Shown here: in pieces, positions 50,273 through 61,240 of the stretch
Position numbering within the stretch: position 1 is the stretch's first letter
Layout of the letters: every line of letters starts with the position of its first letter
Origin: Sipunculus nudus
Taxonomy: Eukaryota > Annelida > Sipuncula > Golfingiida > Sipunculidae
Direction: 5' to 3'
NCBI GenBank assembly: GCA_026874595.1
Contig: CM049313.1
Span: forward strand, 78,502,659 to 78,566,658
Length of the DNA stretch: 64,000 bases
Notes under the pieces: generated by a model
What the model was told of the DNA's origin: nothing
What the model saw: the letters and a program-made list of their open reading frames with translations, nothing else
The model's database searches: none
Program-made: the position numbers and the translations under genes

Positions 50273-50785
50273 AAACTTGGTTTGCATTTTTAGCGAATCT
50301 GTGAGCTTATGCAATGGTGTAGCATCGTCTGTCTTCTGTCATCCGTTGTGTGTCATAGCTACCTCAAAAAGGGCAGGAACTAGCATCACCAAAATTTTTG
50401 CAACAAATTTGTCAATTAAAAATTTTATCGGATTTTGCTTATTTCTTGACTAACTGCATTTTCTTAGATTTTTAGGGAAGAAGCTAAAAAACATTAAAAA
50501 ATATATTTTTCTCTGAAACCATGCTGCCAAATTGTCCGTTCATCTGTCCCAGTAATCCTCCCTGGCAAAAAAGAACACATCCAAAATATCCTGACTGATA
50601 TATCCTAGTTTTAAAATGTCCTAGTCAGAAACTTGGAGGTCCGAAACGTCCATTTTGCTGAAATCATAATGACTAAGGTAGATATGCAGGACTAAGGAGG
50701 ATCAATATTAAATTAAAAAAATAAATCTCCATTTATACTCCAAAAATTTGCACAGGTTCGCATTAGGCCTGTAGGCCTTGTTCTT
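50273..50785 (+). repeat. Repeat family D, copy 2
   Basis: Same order as 7277-7729: ACTTGGTTTGCATTTTTAGC at the left, a shared middle, and the hairpin AGGCCTGTAGGCCT (50765-50778) at the right. Somewhat longer than copy 1. Confidence 0.75.
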
Positions 50786-53699
50786 TAATATATTGATTTG
50801 TTTTTGTTTACTCATGGCTTATTCATCTTTAGGATTGTATGTATGTAAGAGTTTCATCCAGTTGGTTTGACTGTAAAAAGAACCTGGTTGTTCACATCTT
50901 TTGTGGTGTAACATTTGTCCATCCATATCTATTTGATAATTAATTTTAAATTATAATATCAGGTTTTTTTTTATGTTACAAGTTTATGATTTATTTATGA
51001 ATTACAAAAAATGGATATATGAGAAAAAGTGAGGGTTACATTTTGAATCATTATTCCCCTGCCTCAGCAGAGTAGAAAATAAAGTAATCAGTTCTATCTG
51101 CCCATCTGTCTGAAATATTTCATATTTACTACAATATCTCAAAACCATTTACTACCGTGGTATCCATCTCTGATAAAATGGCAGAATAAGATATGATTTA
51201 CAAATGATTTACTACAAAGGTTTGCTTTTAAAACATTTGTTGAGGTTATTTATAAGGATATTACTTCTCATGTCTGTTACAGTCATGTGGTTTTGTCACT
51301 TTAGATCCATTAAATGTTTAAGTGCATATACAAAATATACATTTATTAATAGACCTTGCCGATATTCAGGACCTCAGAGTCCATATATATATCATATAAA
51401 TACTTTGATCATGTATTTAGGTAGATGAAACAGTTTTTAACAGAATTGGGAGCCTTTTTGTGTCTATATATTGAGACAAAAAAATGCTTTTATGTTGCAT
51501 GTATAACCATTGAAGTTGCACAAGCAGCATAACATGTACCTGGAACTAATAGAAAGGGAAAGTTCCATACAGGACAAACTTGTTAATATTATTGCATTAG
51601 GATTTACATTTTCTGTTTCAAAAATATAAAAAAAATGTAACTGCATGTAACATTTCTGTATGCCTTGATTTGGTAAATTTGATAATTAAAAATATTTATG
51701 GAGCAATCTGTGTCTGATAAGCAGGGAACCAAATAAAACAATATAGTTAAAGCTGTGGGAACAAAAAGATATATTTGACTTTAGGTAAATCGAAACAAGC
51801 TGGAGATAACAAGGTGATGGTTTTCTATACTTGAGAGGCAGTGATCATGCCGATGCTGCTGGTGGAGCCAGGCTTACCCGGACTCAGTTTGATATATTAA
51901 TGCAAGTCTCTGTGCAATCAGAAAGGGAACAGTCTGTCTGAATTTAATCCATGACAGTGTAATTAAAGTCATTGTAGCCAGGAGAGCAGTAACAGTAGGG
52001 ACATATGTTCTGATAAGATGGTACACCAGTGGTGCCTTAATTGATAAAGCAGGCACAAATTAACACACATCCCAGTCCGTCAGTTGTAAACAAACAGGCA
52101 CCTGCTTGGTGTACCAAATTTGGATAACAAATTAAAGTAAGATAATATCAGATGTTTTTGTCATTTATTTTTGTTATAACAGGGATAGTATTACTACAGA
52201 TTTTAAAAATCTAAAAAGTCTTCAGACTAACACATCACTACAGATGAACTGGAAAAGGCTGACAAACATTGTTAAATTAAACTATGTAATTTGATTGCAT
52301 ATATATTGAAACAAATGTGTGTGAGAGGCAGACATGTCAGAAGGATAGACCAGGAAGACCCTGCCAGTATTGAACAGTCAGTGACGTAAAAGACAGGTCT
52401 GTAAAGGTCAGAGGGTACAGATTATCCCACCAGCCTATGTGCAGTGCTACAACCCCACAGATGATTTCTACAGCAGTGGGTATGCCACGCCAGATAATCC
52501 CCTGGTTTTTATGTCTGTTGTGTGATATGGTCTTCTGCTCACTGCTGTCATGTGGTCTCCATCTTTAGTCTATTGAGGCTCATGATGTTGTGCAGCTGTA
52601 CTTTGAGGCATGCTTCATAAACATATCATATTCTGATGTTCTTGGGTCATGAAAAAAAGGGAACCAATCATTATAACATATATTTACTTGAAATACTCCA
52701 AAGTGTTTTTTTTTCCGATCATGGTTCAGGAAAGATGGAAATAAATAAATTATTCACAGGCCAATGGAAGCTCCATGTCAAACACCCTTCAGTACTGGGA
52801 ATTCTACGGCTTTTATTTTCCTTACATTTACTATGATATAGGCATTCTTATTTATTAATAATTTTTAACATATAACTGATATAAAAGGTATCTTTTTTTT
52901 TATTTCCAAAGATTTTGTCATGAAGAATTGACCAGTTGAGTGTTAAGAAACACTGTAATCTAAGGGTTTTCCTAACAAGGTCAAATTTTTCTTCATGATC
53001 ATAGAAACCTTGTCATATAAATAAATTTCAGCCCTATAACCATGAAAATGTCAGCCATGGGGGTTACACAAACCTGACAATTTGATTCCTTATTAAATTA
53101 TTAAATAATCTTCTCCAGGACCATCTGGGATATTGGGGGGGGGGGGGGGGTGTCAGTCCTATTACAGCTAGTTCATCTCTCCAGGATTTAATTAAAATTT
53201 CTTAAGGAGTTACTGTTTCAGCAAAAACATGGGGATCACAATTCTGCTGTGTTCAGAGATAATAGCTCCAGGGACTTAATTGTATTATTAGTAGAATATG
53301 GATTACCTCCTGGTAGTCATACTCAGATCAGCTTGAAAATAATTATGTTGACTGTATATATCATTCTTCATAGGTATTTACTTGTGAAATCTGGATACAT
53401 AAAACATATATTTTTGGGAATAATATGTTGATCAGAAATCATGTATATTCTTTTGAATAATATGTTGATCAGAAATCATGTATATTCTACAAACTATAAG
53501 AATAACAATATACTAGTATTATGTTAATTCTGAAGTCCTTTGTCAATATGAACATATATTTGTTAGATTAAAATTTTTTTTAATAATTTTTTCGTTGGAG
53601 GTAACCATGTCCATTTTTAACACAGCTTAACTATATGTACATCTGCAGAAATCCATTTCGGTTTGGACTTTGTGACATTTCAGGAGCACACACTTCCTC
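50786..53699. other. Intronic sequence, no gene seen
   Basis: AT-rich intron. Contains a 16-base G run (53135-53150) and a tandem duplication of about 37 bp at 53411-53487 (AATAATATGTTGATCAGAAA plus TCATGTATATTC). Small open frames have no support. Confidence 0.6.
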
Positions 53700-53972
53700 T
53701 AATTTTATATCCATGTGTCAACCAGGCCCTGTTACTACTGCACCTGCCGTCCTTGGTAGAAATAACCCCATTCCCTTCTCACACCACTGCGGAATCCCCA
53801 AAAGGTGCACTCATTTGTGAGTGAAACAGGGCCATTGGGCATAGCCTTCCCATTAAACCTGCAGAGCACTCACCCTGGTTGGGTGTGGACTGTGATAAAT
53901 CTAACTGCCTCGGCTGAGATATGAACTCACTACCTCCTGGTCTGAGTCATGTGCTAGACCACAGAGGCCAGT
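53700..53972 (-). mobile_element. tRNA-derived SINE, copy 2 (minus strand)
   Basis: On the minus strand the head reads CTCTGTGGTCTAGCACATG (box A-like) with a degenerate box B near GTGAGTTCATATC. The body aligns with the copy at 8370-8620, including the ACTCATTTGTGAGTG segment and the ACTACTGCACCTG end. It lies only about 90 bp upstream of the exon at 54063. Confidence 0.62.
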
Positions 53973-54062
53973 TTGTAAAATTAAACCTAGGTCCATAATT
54001 AAGTTGATGGGTTTCCTAAAATTGGTCTGTACTGATGTATTGTTTGTATTTTGTACTTGTAG

Positions 54063-54135
54063 AAGATGGATGTGATGGGGAAGCTGGTGGAGGAGATGAT
54101 GGCCAGAACGTTTGAGTTGCTACAGCCTAACCCAG
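54063..54135 (+). CDS. SH3GL/EndoA-like: Endophilin-A, next coding exon (N-BAR domain helix 1)
   Basis: This 73-bp exon encodes KMDVMGKLVEEMM then ARTFELLQPNP, plus the first G of a split codon (phase 1). The acceptor is TTGTACTTGTAG (54061-54062) and the donor CAG-GTATAC (GT at 54136-54137). Joined to the upstream exon it gives EMER-KMDV, continuing to the LQPNP motif found in endophilin-A from flies to vertebrates. The split codon starting with G fits the Ala that follows LQPNP in vertebrate proteins. It covers about residues 39-63, the end of the first long N-BAR helix. The remaining BAR helices and the SH3 domain should be encoded downstream of the window. Reading frame and splice sites are intact, so the gene looks functional. 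Confidence 0.93.
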
Positions 54136-55208
54136 GTATACTAACTACGCAAAAGATCTGATCATGATATAAATAAACAGGATCATCATACAGCATTCTA
54201 GACATACTCTTTTCATAATTCAGGCTATACTTGACTAGTGGCATGTAACTGAAAGCAAATTATCTAATAGTTTTTATGTGAAAAAGTCCAGCAAAATCAA
54301 AGTCAACGCCAAGTCCTGTCATTAACTTGTATCAGATAATTGTGTTGTTGACATGTAAGTGAAGATTTGCTTTGCCATCCAGGCTCTTAAATATAATTTT
54401 TTTCTAAAAATAGATATAAAGGCAGTAGACCAACATTGTTGTTAAAACTGTCTCAAACTGCTTAGGCACAAAATGCAGTCCAACCTGCCACAGTTGGACC
54501 TGTCAGGTGCTTTTATTAGAGAGGTTAATACTGACCTCATAATCTACTTCTCAGGTATCACCCCAAATGTTTGTCATAGAGAGTTGCCTGTAATATTGGG
54601 GTGCTCATGGGTTTTCATGTATATGTCAAAAGTAAACAGTTACAGATCTAAAAGGACCCATTTCTGTTTCACATGTTTGATTCCTGAAACTGAATAGGCT
54701 ACCAAGACTTTTCTGATGAGCCAGACTGGCAAATACTTAATGCATTGCAAGGTCATTTATTCACTTCTATCATCAGGGGTGCTCTAGAAATGATTTATGC
54801 TAGATATATGATGGACAATGTATGCCAGCCTCACTTTGCTCTGTCATTATTCATGAAACAGCTGGGTAGGACTCCCTCTGAGCCAAGGCCGCACACAAGC
54901 CTGGCAATGGGTCATCCTGGGGATGAGGATGTATTATACCACTTACCACACATTCTGTGATGAAGTCATTTTATTTTGTTCAAGACAATATTAAACAGAC
55001 TTCACTTCACAGAAGACTTGATACTCAGCAATATAGTGTTGTTATCTAACTAATATCCAATAAACACTGTCATCCACAGGTCATCATCCTCTAATGAGTG
55101 ATTAAAACATCACACCTATAAGTGTATTTAATTACTAAATCAGGCAAAAGGTTGTAAACCTGTGTTAAATAGCGGTGTCATCAGACTCTAGGTAGCCATA
55201 TATTTATT
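54136..55208 (+). other. Next endophilin-A intron, proximal part; no gene seen
   Basis: Begins at the GTATAC donor. The frame at 54745-54960 includes a somewhat protein-like end but does not match endophilin and has no donor. Nothing else supported. Confidence 0.65.
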
Positions 55209-57221
55209 GTATCTCCAGACAAAGTCCCACTGCCACCGCCCCCGCCGCATATAAATCTTGTTGGCGCGATAGCCCAAAAAATATTTCATGGAACTTTACC
55301 AAACTTGGTATATGTATAGATATGGGTTAGAAGACGACGCCTATTTAAAATGAGGTCATGACCTTTACTAGGAGAGTGTCCTTGACCTTGAATAGGTCCA
55401 ATTTTGGGGAAAATCACACAAATTCTTTAATATCTCAAGAAATCTTGCATGGATTTATCCCAAAATCAAGTTAATGGAAGATCATGGATAGGGTTGTCAT
55501 GTTCCAGAAACTGGTGGCGCCACCTATTATTCTTTACTTGTTTTCATGCTGTTTAATACCCCCAAAATTGCCACCTTACAGTACTGTGACCATTATAAGT
55601 CAAAAACTAATGGACAGATTTCTTTTATATTATGCATATACATAGGTATGGGTTATGGGATGATGTTTATTTAAATTGGGGTTATGACCTTTCCTATGAT
55701 AGTGGCCTTGACCTTGAATATTGCCATATATGGTGAAAATCACACACCTCTTATGATATCTTCAGTGTTGATAGCCATATGGATTTAAACATGACTTATG
55801 TATGGCCCACCACTAAAGTAAGAACCCTATAGGTTCTAGGGTCATGAGGTCAAAGGTCAAGGTCACTGGACTGGCATTTTAAAAGATACTGTGGATGCAT
55901 TTTAAGCCAAACTTTCATCTCAGACCTTTCATCTTGCATATATAAGTCATCTGCCAATAGAGGAAGACCCCTATCAGTTTTGAGGTCACAAGGTCAAAGG
56001 TGAAGGTCACAGGAGCCATCTGTCCAAAAATTAGTTTCTGGATGATAATTCCTGCTTTTATTGATGTATGGATTTCAAACTTGACTTGCAAATGTCCCAT
56101 TGGAAAAGCAAGACCCAAATTGATTTTGGGGTCATGAGGTTAAAGGTCAAGGTCACATGACACATCTTTAAAAAGATGTGGATGCATTTTCAGCCAAACA
56201 TTTCATCTCAGATCTTTCATCTTGTACATATAGTTCACCTGCCAAAAGAGGAAGAACTCTATCAATTTTGAGGTCACAAGGTCAAAGGTGAAGGTCACAG
56301 GAGCCGTCTATCCAAAAATTAATTTCTGGATGATAATTCCTTCTTTTATTGATGTATGGATTTCAAACTTGACTTGTATTTGACCCATTGGAAAAGCAAG
56401 ACCCGAATTGATTTTGGGGTCATGAGGTCAAAGGTCAAGGTCACAGGAAACCTCTTTCTAAAGATTGTGGATGCATTTTCAGCCAAACAATTCATCTCAG
56501 ATCTTTCATCTTGCACATATAGTTCACCTGCCAAGAGTGGAAAAACCCCTATCAATTTAGAGGTCACAAGGTCAAAGGTGAAGGTCACAGGAGCCATCTG
56601 TCCAAAAATTAGTTTCTGGATGATAATTCCTGCTTTTATTGATGTATGGTTTTCAAACTTGACTTGTATATGTCCCATTGGAAAAGCAAGACCCAAATTG
56701 ATTTTGGGATCATGAGGTCAAAGGTCAAGGTCAAGGTCACATGACACATCTTTAAAAAGATGTGGATGCATTTTCAGCCAAACATTTCATCTCAGATCTT
56801 TCATCTTGCACATATAGTTCTCCTGCCAAGAGAGGAAGAACACTATCAATTTTGAGGTCACAAGGTCAAAGGTGAAGGTCACAGGAGCCACCTGTAAAAA
56901 AAAATTAGTTTCTGGATGATAATTCCTGCTTTATTGATGTATAGATTTCTAACTTGACTGGCAAATGTCCCATTGGAAAAGCAGGACCCAAATTGATTTT
57001 GGGGTCATGAGGTCAAAGGTCAAGGTCACAGGACACATCTGGAAAAAGATAGAGGTCACAGGACCAACATCTTCAACAAGATTGTGGATTGTTAGATGGA
57101 AGAAACAATAAATATGCCAAGTGTTAGTATATGCTGCTAAAAATGGGGGTCTGTTCTTAAAGGGGGGGGGCCTACTATGTGTGGGGATACTGTGGCACCT
57201 GCGGTGCCAAGAAATGTCTAG
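55209..57221 (+). mobile_element. Family A Helentron-like element (HINE), copy 2
   Basis: Left flank TT, then GTATCTCCAGACA (one change from copy 1). The partner GGGGATAC of the 5' hairpin is deleted. Near the right end TGTGTGGGGATAC (57178-57190) is the inverted copy with one change, followed by the TGGCACC-tgc-GGTGCCA hairpin, AGAAATGTCTAG and TT. It is about 285 bp longer than copy 1, consistent with one extra internal unit. It carries several AGGTCAAAGGTCAAGGTCA blocks (for example 55847, 56425, 57009). Long frames inside (56346-56696 -, 56356-56715 +) overlap on opposite strands and reflect the repeat. Confidence 0.7.
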
Positions 57222-57374
57222 TTATATTCCATAACCATAAAGATCTTGGATTAGCCAATTACTGAAACAGTTTGATTATCTAATGTGAATGAATTCAAAC
57301 CACAAAGTCAGGTTCTGCTTAGGGTCATCTGAGGGATGTGAAGTTTGATATGATGAATATATTGAAAACTGCTG

Positions 57375-57845
57375 TTTAAGGTAATGATGATTCATTGTTT
57401 GGCCAACTTATCAAAGATTTAGTTTTAGATGATGATTTCATGTTTTGGCCAGCTTATCAAGGGGTTTGTTTGATATTTAAGTCAATGATAACATGATTTG
57501 GCCAGCTTACTGAGGGGTTACTATTGAAGACAATGACAATAACATGTTTTGACCAGCTTACTGAGGGGACACTATTTACGACAATGATAATTACATGTTT
57601 GGCCTGCTTATCAAGGGGTCTGTGGGTATTTAGGAAAATGATGATTTCATGTTTTGGCAAGTTTAACCAGAGGTTTGTGAGAATTTAGGACAATGATATT
57701 TTCATGTTTTGGCCAGCTTACTTAGGGGTTATTATTTAAAACAATGATATTTATATGTTTGGCCTGCTTATGGAGGGGTTTGTGAGTATTTAGGACAATG
57801 ATTATTTCATGTTTTGGTCAGCTTATCGAGGGGTTGGTGAGTATA
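57375..57845. repeat. 53-bp-period tandem array (TTTGGCCAGCTTA type)
   Basis: About nine diverged copies of a unit near 53 bp containing CATGTTTTGGCCAGCTTATC and AGGGGTTTGTGAGTATTTAG. Spacing of the core is 50-55 bp. Confidence 0.88.
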
Positions 57846-58167
57846 TGGTTCTTATGAATTCCTGTTTGTCAAGGTTGGGATTTTTATTTAGGTCAGTTTG
57901 ACCTCCTTCAGTTTATCAAAACAGAATACCTCTTGTTTGGCATATTTTAATAGATAAGATCAGCCCTAAACATGTTATAACTGCATTTTAATCCTGCCAC
58001 GCATCTGGGGCTGGCTGTGGGAGAAATTTTCATATCAGTTATCACCAAGATTCAGTGATTCAGTATCAGTCAAATATGTTTGCTAAAGCATTTTCTAATT
58101 TGATGCCAGTTGATGTAATATACTGTGTTTTTATAAAACAACAACCCTCTCAGGTCCTGAAAGAGCC
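57846..58167. other. Intronic sequence, no gene seen
   Basis: Unassigned AT-rich sequence between two tandem arrays. Confidence 0.6.
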
Positions 58168-58385
58168 ACTTATAAGTTTTGATCCTGATTTGTCTACAAC
58201 ACAATACACGAGAAAGACCCACTTATAAGTTTTGATCCTGATTTGTCTACAACACAATACACCAGAAAGACCCACTTATAAGTTTTGATCCTGATTTGTC
58301 TACAACACAATACACCAGAAAGACCCACTTATAAGTTCTGTTCCTGATTTCTGTATAACAAAATGCACCAGAAAGACGCCCATAG
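58168..58385. repeat. 53-bp tandem array (four copies)
   Basis: Units start ACTTATAAGTTTTGATCCTG at 58168, 58221, 58274 and 58327, an exact 53-bp period. The first three are nearly identical and the fourth diverged. Confidence 0.93.
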
Positions 58386-58974
58386 AGTTTAGTTTTTGTG
58401 TACCACTAACAGATCCCTGTCTTTTTTAGCTCAGCTGACTATAAGTCCACTGAGCTCTAGTGATTATCTTTTGTCTGTCCGTCCATCCTTCTGTCCATCC
58501 ATATATCTGGCATGTTTTGAAACCATTGGACCTACGTGTCATAATTTGCCATACAATTATTTGCATGTCTCCAGATCTCCTAACATACCGAAAATTGGAT
58601 CAGTGTGACATCCTTCCTTCGAGATATTAAGGAAAAGCCTCCATTTTCCATGTAAAACCCACTGTTATACTTCAAGACTGCTTAATATAAAACCATTGAC
58701 TTGTTTTGATCATATTTAATACAAATATTCCTCTGTATAATTCCTATCTAAATTCCAGAAATTAGATCAGTATTAAGATATTTCTTGAAGTTATTGGTCC
58801 AAACATAATGCCCAGTGTAAAAAATCAGGAAAGGTATTTACTCACTTAACATGAGAATTGTTAAAGCTAGAGACTTATTTTCAGGAATATAACTGTATTT
58901 AATCAGGATTTAGTTGTTTACCAATCTGAATGTTAATATCTGAATTTTTCAAACTTTTTATAGTTTTTAACATA

Positions 58975-59782
58975 CAGTAGAGCGCCATATTTACGAATGC
59001 CGAATTTCCGAAAATTCGTTTTTCCGAAAGGTTAAATGGGTAACCAAAAATTTAATCGGTATTTCCGAAATATATTTCAAGTATGTAAAAACCTAAAATG
59101 AGTATTGTAATTACGAGTCACAAGGCCTGCAGTCATGTGTTAAGCCCAGTGGTGACCCTAATTAATTAGTTCTGGGCCAATGTTGTCGCCGGAGCAAAGG
59201 TGTGAAAACTACCGCTAGCCCCCAACGCTCAGCCCCTGTACGCCTAGCAAGCAACTGAGCAGTTTATCCAAGAGCACTTGTGTGTTATCAACCACGGCTC
59301 GTTTGTACTCAAGCAAACATAGTTCATCGGTTTGGGACAGGATGTCATGCCAAATAACTGAGCAGTTTACTCGCATCAGCATTGGTGAGGTATAATTCAT
59401 TAAACCCTTGTGCTCGAGCAGCTTTTAAATGTCCCGGTCTTCAATTCTGTAGATCGATAAGAAACACCATGTTTCTTGGCGGTGTCATTTGACCTTTCCC
59501 TCCAATGAATTTGATGAAAAAAAGAGCATGCATGTATCCTTTTAGCAGTTTGGACTGATCTTTGCCAATTATGCTCAGCAATAATCCAATATTTTTTATA
59601 CGTCCAGGTCGTCAATTACGAATTTCGAAAAAAAGCATCGTGTTCCAGGGGTAAATGGCATTAAGTTAATCATTAACTGTTGTAATACCTTGCCGCTAGA
59701 CCCTTGTCTGCTTTTCCGAATGTTTGTTTTTACGAACAAAAAGCTTGTCCCCCAGCTCTTTCGGAAAAACGGCGCTCTACTG
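58975..59782. mobile_element. hAT-like non-autonomous DNA transposon (808 bp)
   Basis: Perfect 12-bp terminal inverted repeats CAGTAGAGCGCC / GGCGCTCTACTG. Flanked by 8-bp near-identical direct repeats TTAACATA (58967-58974) and TTAATATA (59783-59790). Subterminal regions share TTTCCGAAA-type motifs. The interior has no transposase. The empty site is visible in related family C copies (for example the sequence just before AAATCAGTACC near 11890-11910). A pogo-type insertion is less likely because TA does not abut the right end. Confidence 0.75.
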
Positions 59783-61152
59783 TTAATATAAAATCAGTAC
59801 CTATGGTTTTGTAAAAATCTGAAATTTGAAAATAAAAGCTCCAAAATTAGGCTTGTCATTGACTTTTATTTTCGAGGCTCTTGTTGTGTTCACTTGCTTT
59901 GTCAAGCAGTACACTTTGGTCACTAGAGGTCATTCAGTGCAGCTCTCTGAGCAGCTCTGTGGATGTGGGGGACATTGTTTTGGGTCTGTCTCTCTGTCCG
60001 TCTGTCAGGTTTCGTTTCCGTGCAATAACTTTCCTAAATATTATCCATTTTCATTCAAATTTGGTTCAGTGATTGCTCTCATGCATACCTTGGTTGGGAT
60101 TGTTTTTGGAGTGTCTGGCCTCTGTCTGTCTGTCTGTCACACTGTCTGTCCATCCTTTATCAAGCATGAAAAACAACAAGATCCCAAAGCGGGGGCCATT
60201 AATTCCACGAATTTGCTTGTTTTCCTTAATTTCCTTAATGAAGCTGTTTCGACTCCATATTTTAAAACTGTTCTAAATCAATGAGTAAGTCATAATAGCA
60301 TGTTGATGTAATGTAACATCTTTAAAGAAATTTAATTCCTTTCAAATAATTGTTAACAAATTAAAATATAATTAAACCCATCAGAAGTAGAATTTGATAA
60401 TGTATGAGTCAAATAATGGATAAATGAAGATGCAATTTAAACTTGTAAATTCTGAATCAATTCATATTTTCTGAAATTTATTGTTTTGCAAATTTATAAA
60501 ATACAAATATTTGTGGTAAAAAAAGTAAATACATATGTAATTATAATCAGTGGTTTCATATGACAACTTAGGGATAAATTGTGATGCAATTTAGAATTGT
60601 GGATCAATTTATATATTCAGATACATATGTTATTTTGCAAATGTATAAAATTTAAAAACTTGAAAAAAACATTGATGTAATGAAATGAGGTTCTTATGCA
60701 AACATCTGTTCATTATTTTTCTGCCCCAGCAGAATATGAAATGTAAAGATTGGCTCTGTTTGTCCATATCTATGTCTGTTTTTAAATATTTAATTATTAT
60801 GAATAAACAGTTCCTCCTGTAAACACTGTTGCCTTAGATTTCATATCCTGTGTGTATATGCAGAGGTGTTGTAACTCCCATCATTTACCAACCCCCCCCC
60901 CCCGCCCCCCTAGTGATTGAGCCCTTGCGTCTGTGGTCTTGCCCATCAGTTTTATAGCAACTGTATAAGCATTTATTAAATGAGAAAAAAAATTAGTGTA
61001 AAAAAAAAATCAGTATCTTATTGAAAAATATATTATATTTTTGCCTCAGCAGATTGGGACATAAAATGAACAGCTCTGTCAGTCCATCTCTGTTTATCAT
61101 TAAATATATAATAATCATGAATCAACCTTTTTCCTTTAAGCACTGTTGTATG

Positions 61153-61240
61153 CTCCCCCTCTCTCTTTTTTTCTCACTTGCTCTTTCTTTCTATCTCTTT
61201 CTTTCTCTCTATCTCTCTCTCTCCTCCCTCCTTCCATCCA
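61153..61240 (+). repeat. Polypyrimidine (CT-rich) tract
   Basis: Nearly 90 bases with almost only C and T, including CTCTCTCTCT runs; few purine interruptions. Could adopt triplex DNA; as an intronic + strand tract it resembles a strong polypyrimidine tract, but no exon follows. Confidence 0.85.

Larger units (their letters stand above)
842..54062 (+). other. Giant (about 53.2 kb) endophilin-A intron
   Basis: GT donor at 842 and AG acceptor at 54061-54062. The flanking exons join in frame (phase 0) as EMER-KMDV, matching the uninterrupted family sequence, so no conserved coding exon is missing between them. The interval is filled by minisatellites and non-autonomous transposons, listed separately. 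Its size comes largely from repeats. A weakly supported minus-strand exon (47885-48045) and an 84-codon ORF (46077-46331) are the only possible nested coding pieces. Confidence 0.88.

Noticed and set aside
54745..54960. 71-codon ORF 0.6 kb after the second endophilin exon
   Set aside because: Does not match the endophilin sequence expected next and ends in a stop without a donor.
56346..56715. 116- and 119-codon open frames on opposite strands
   Set aside because: They cover the same bases of family A tandem units and encode translations of the AGGTCA-rich repeat in both directions; not genes.
59826..60284. 152-codon open frame, the longest in the window
   Set aside because: It lies entirely in family C repeat sequence, matching the units near 12060-12150 and 12549-12640, with a low-complexity TCTG stretch and overlapping frames; no domain is recognisable.
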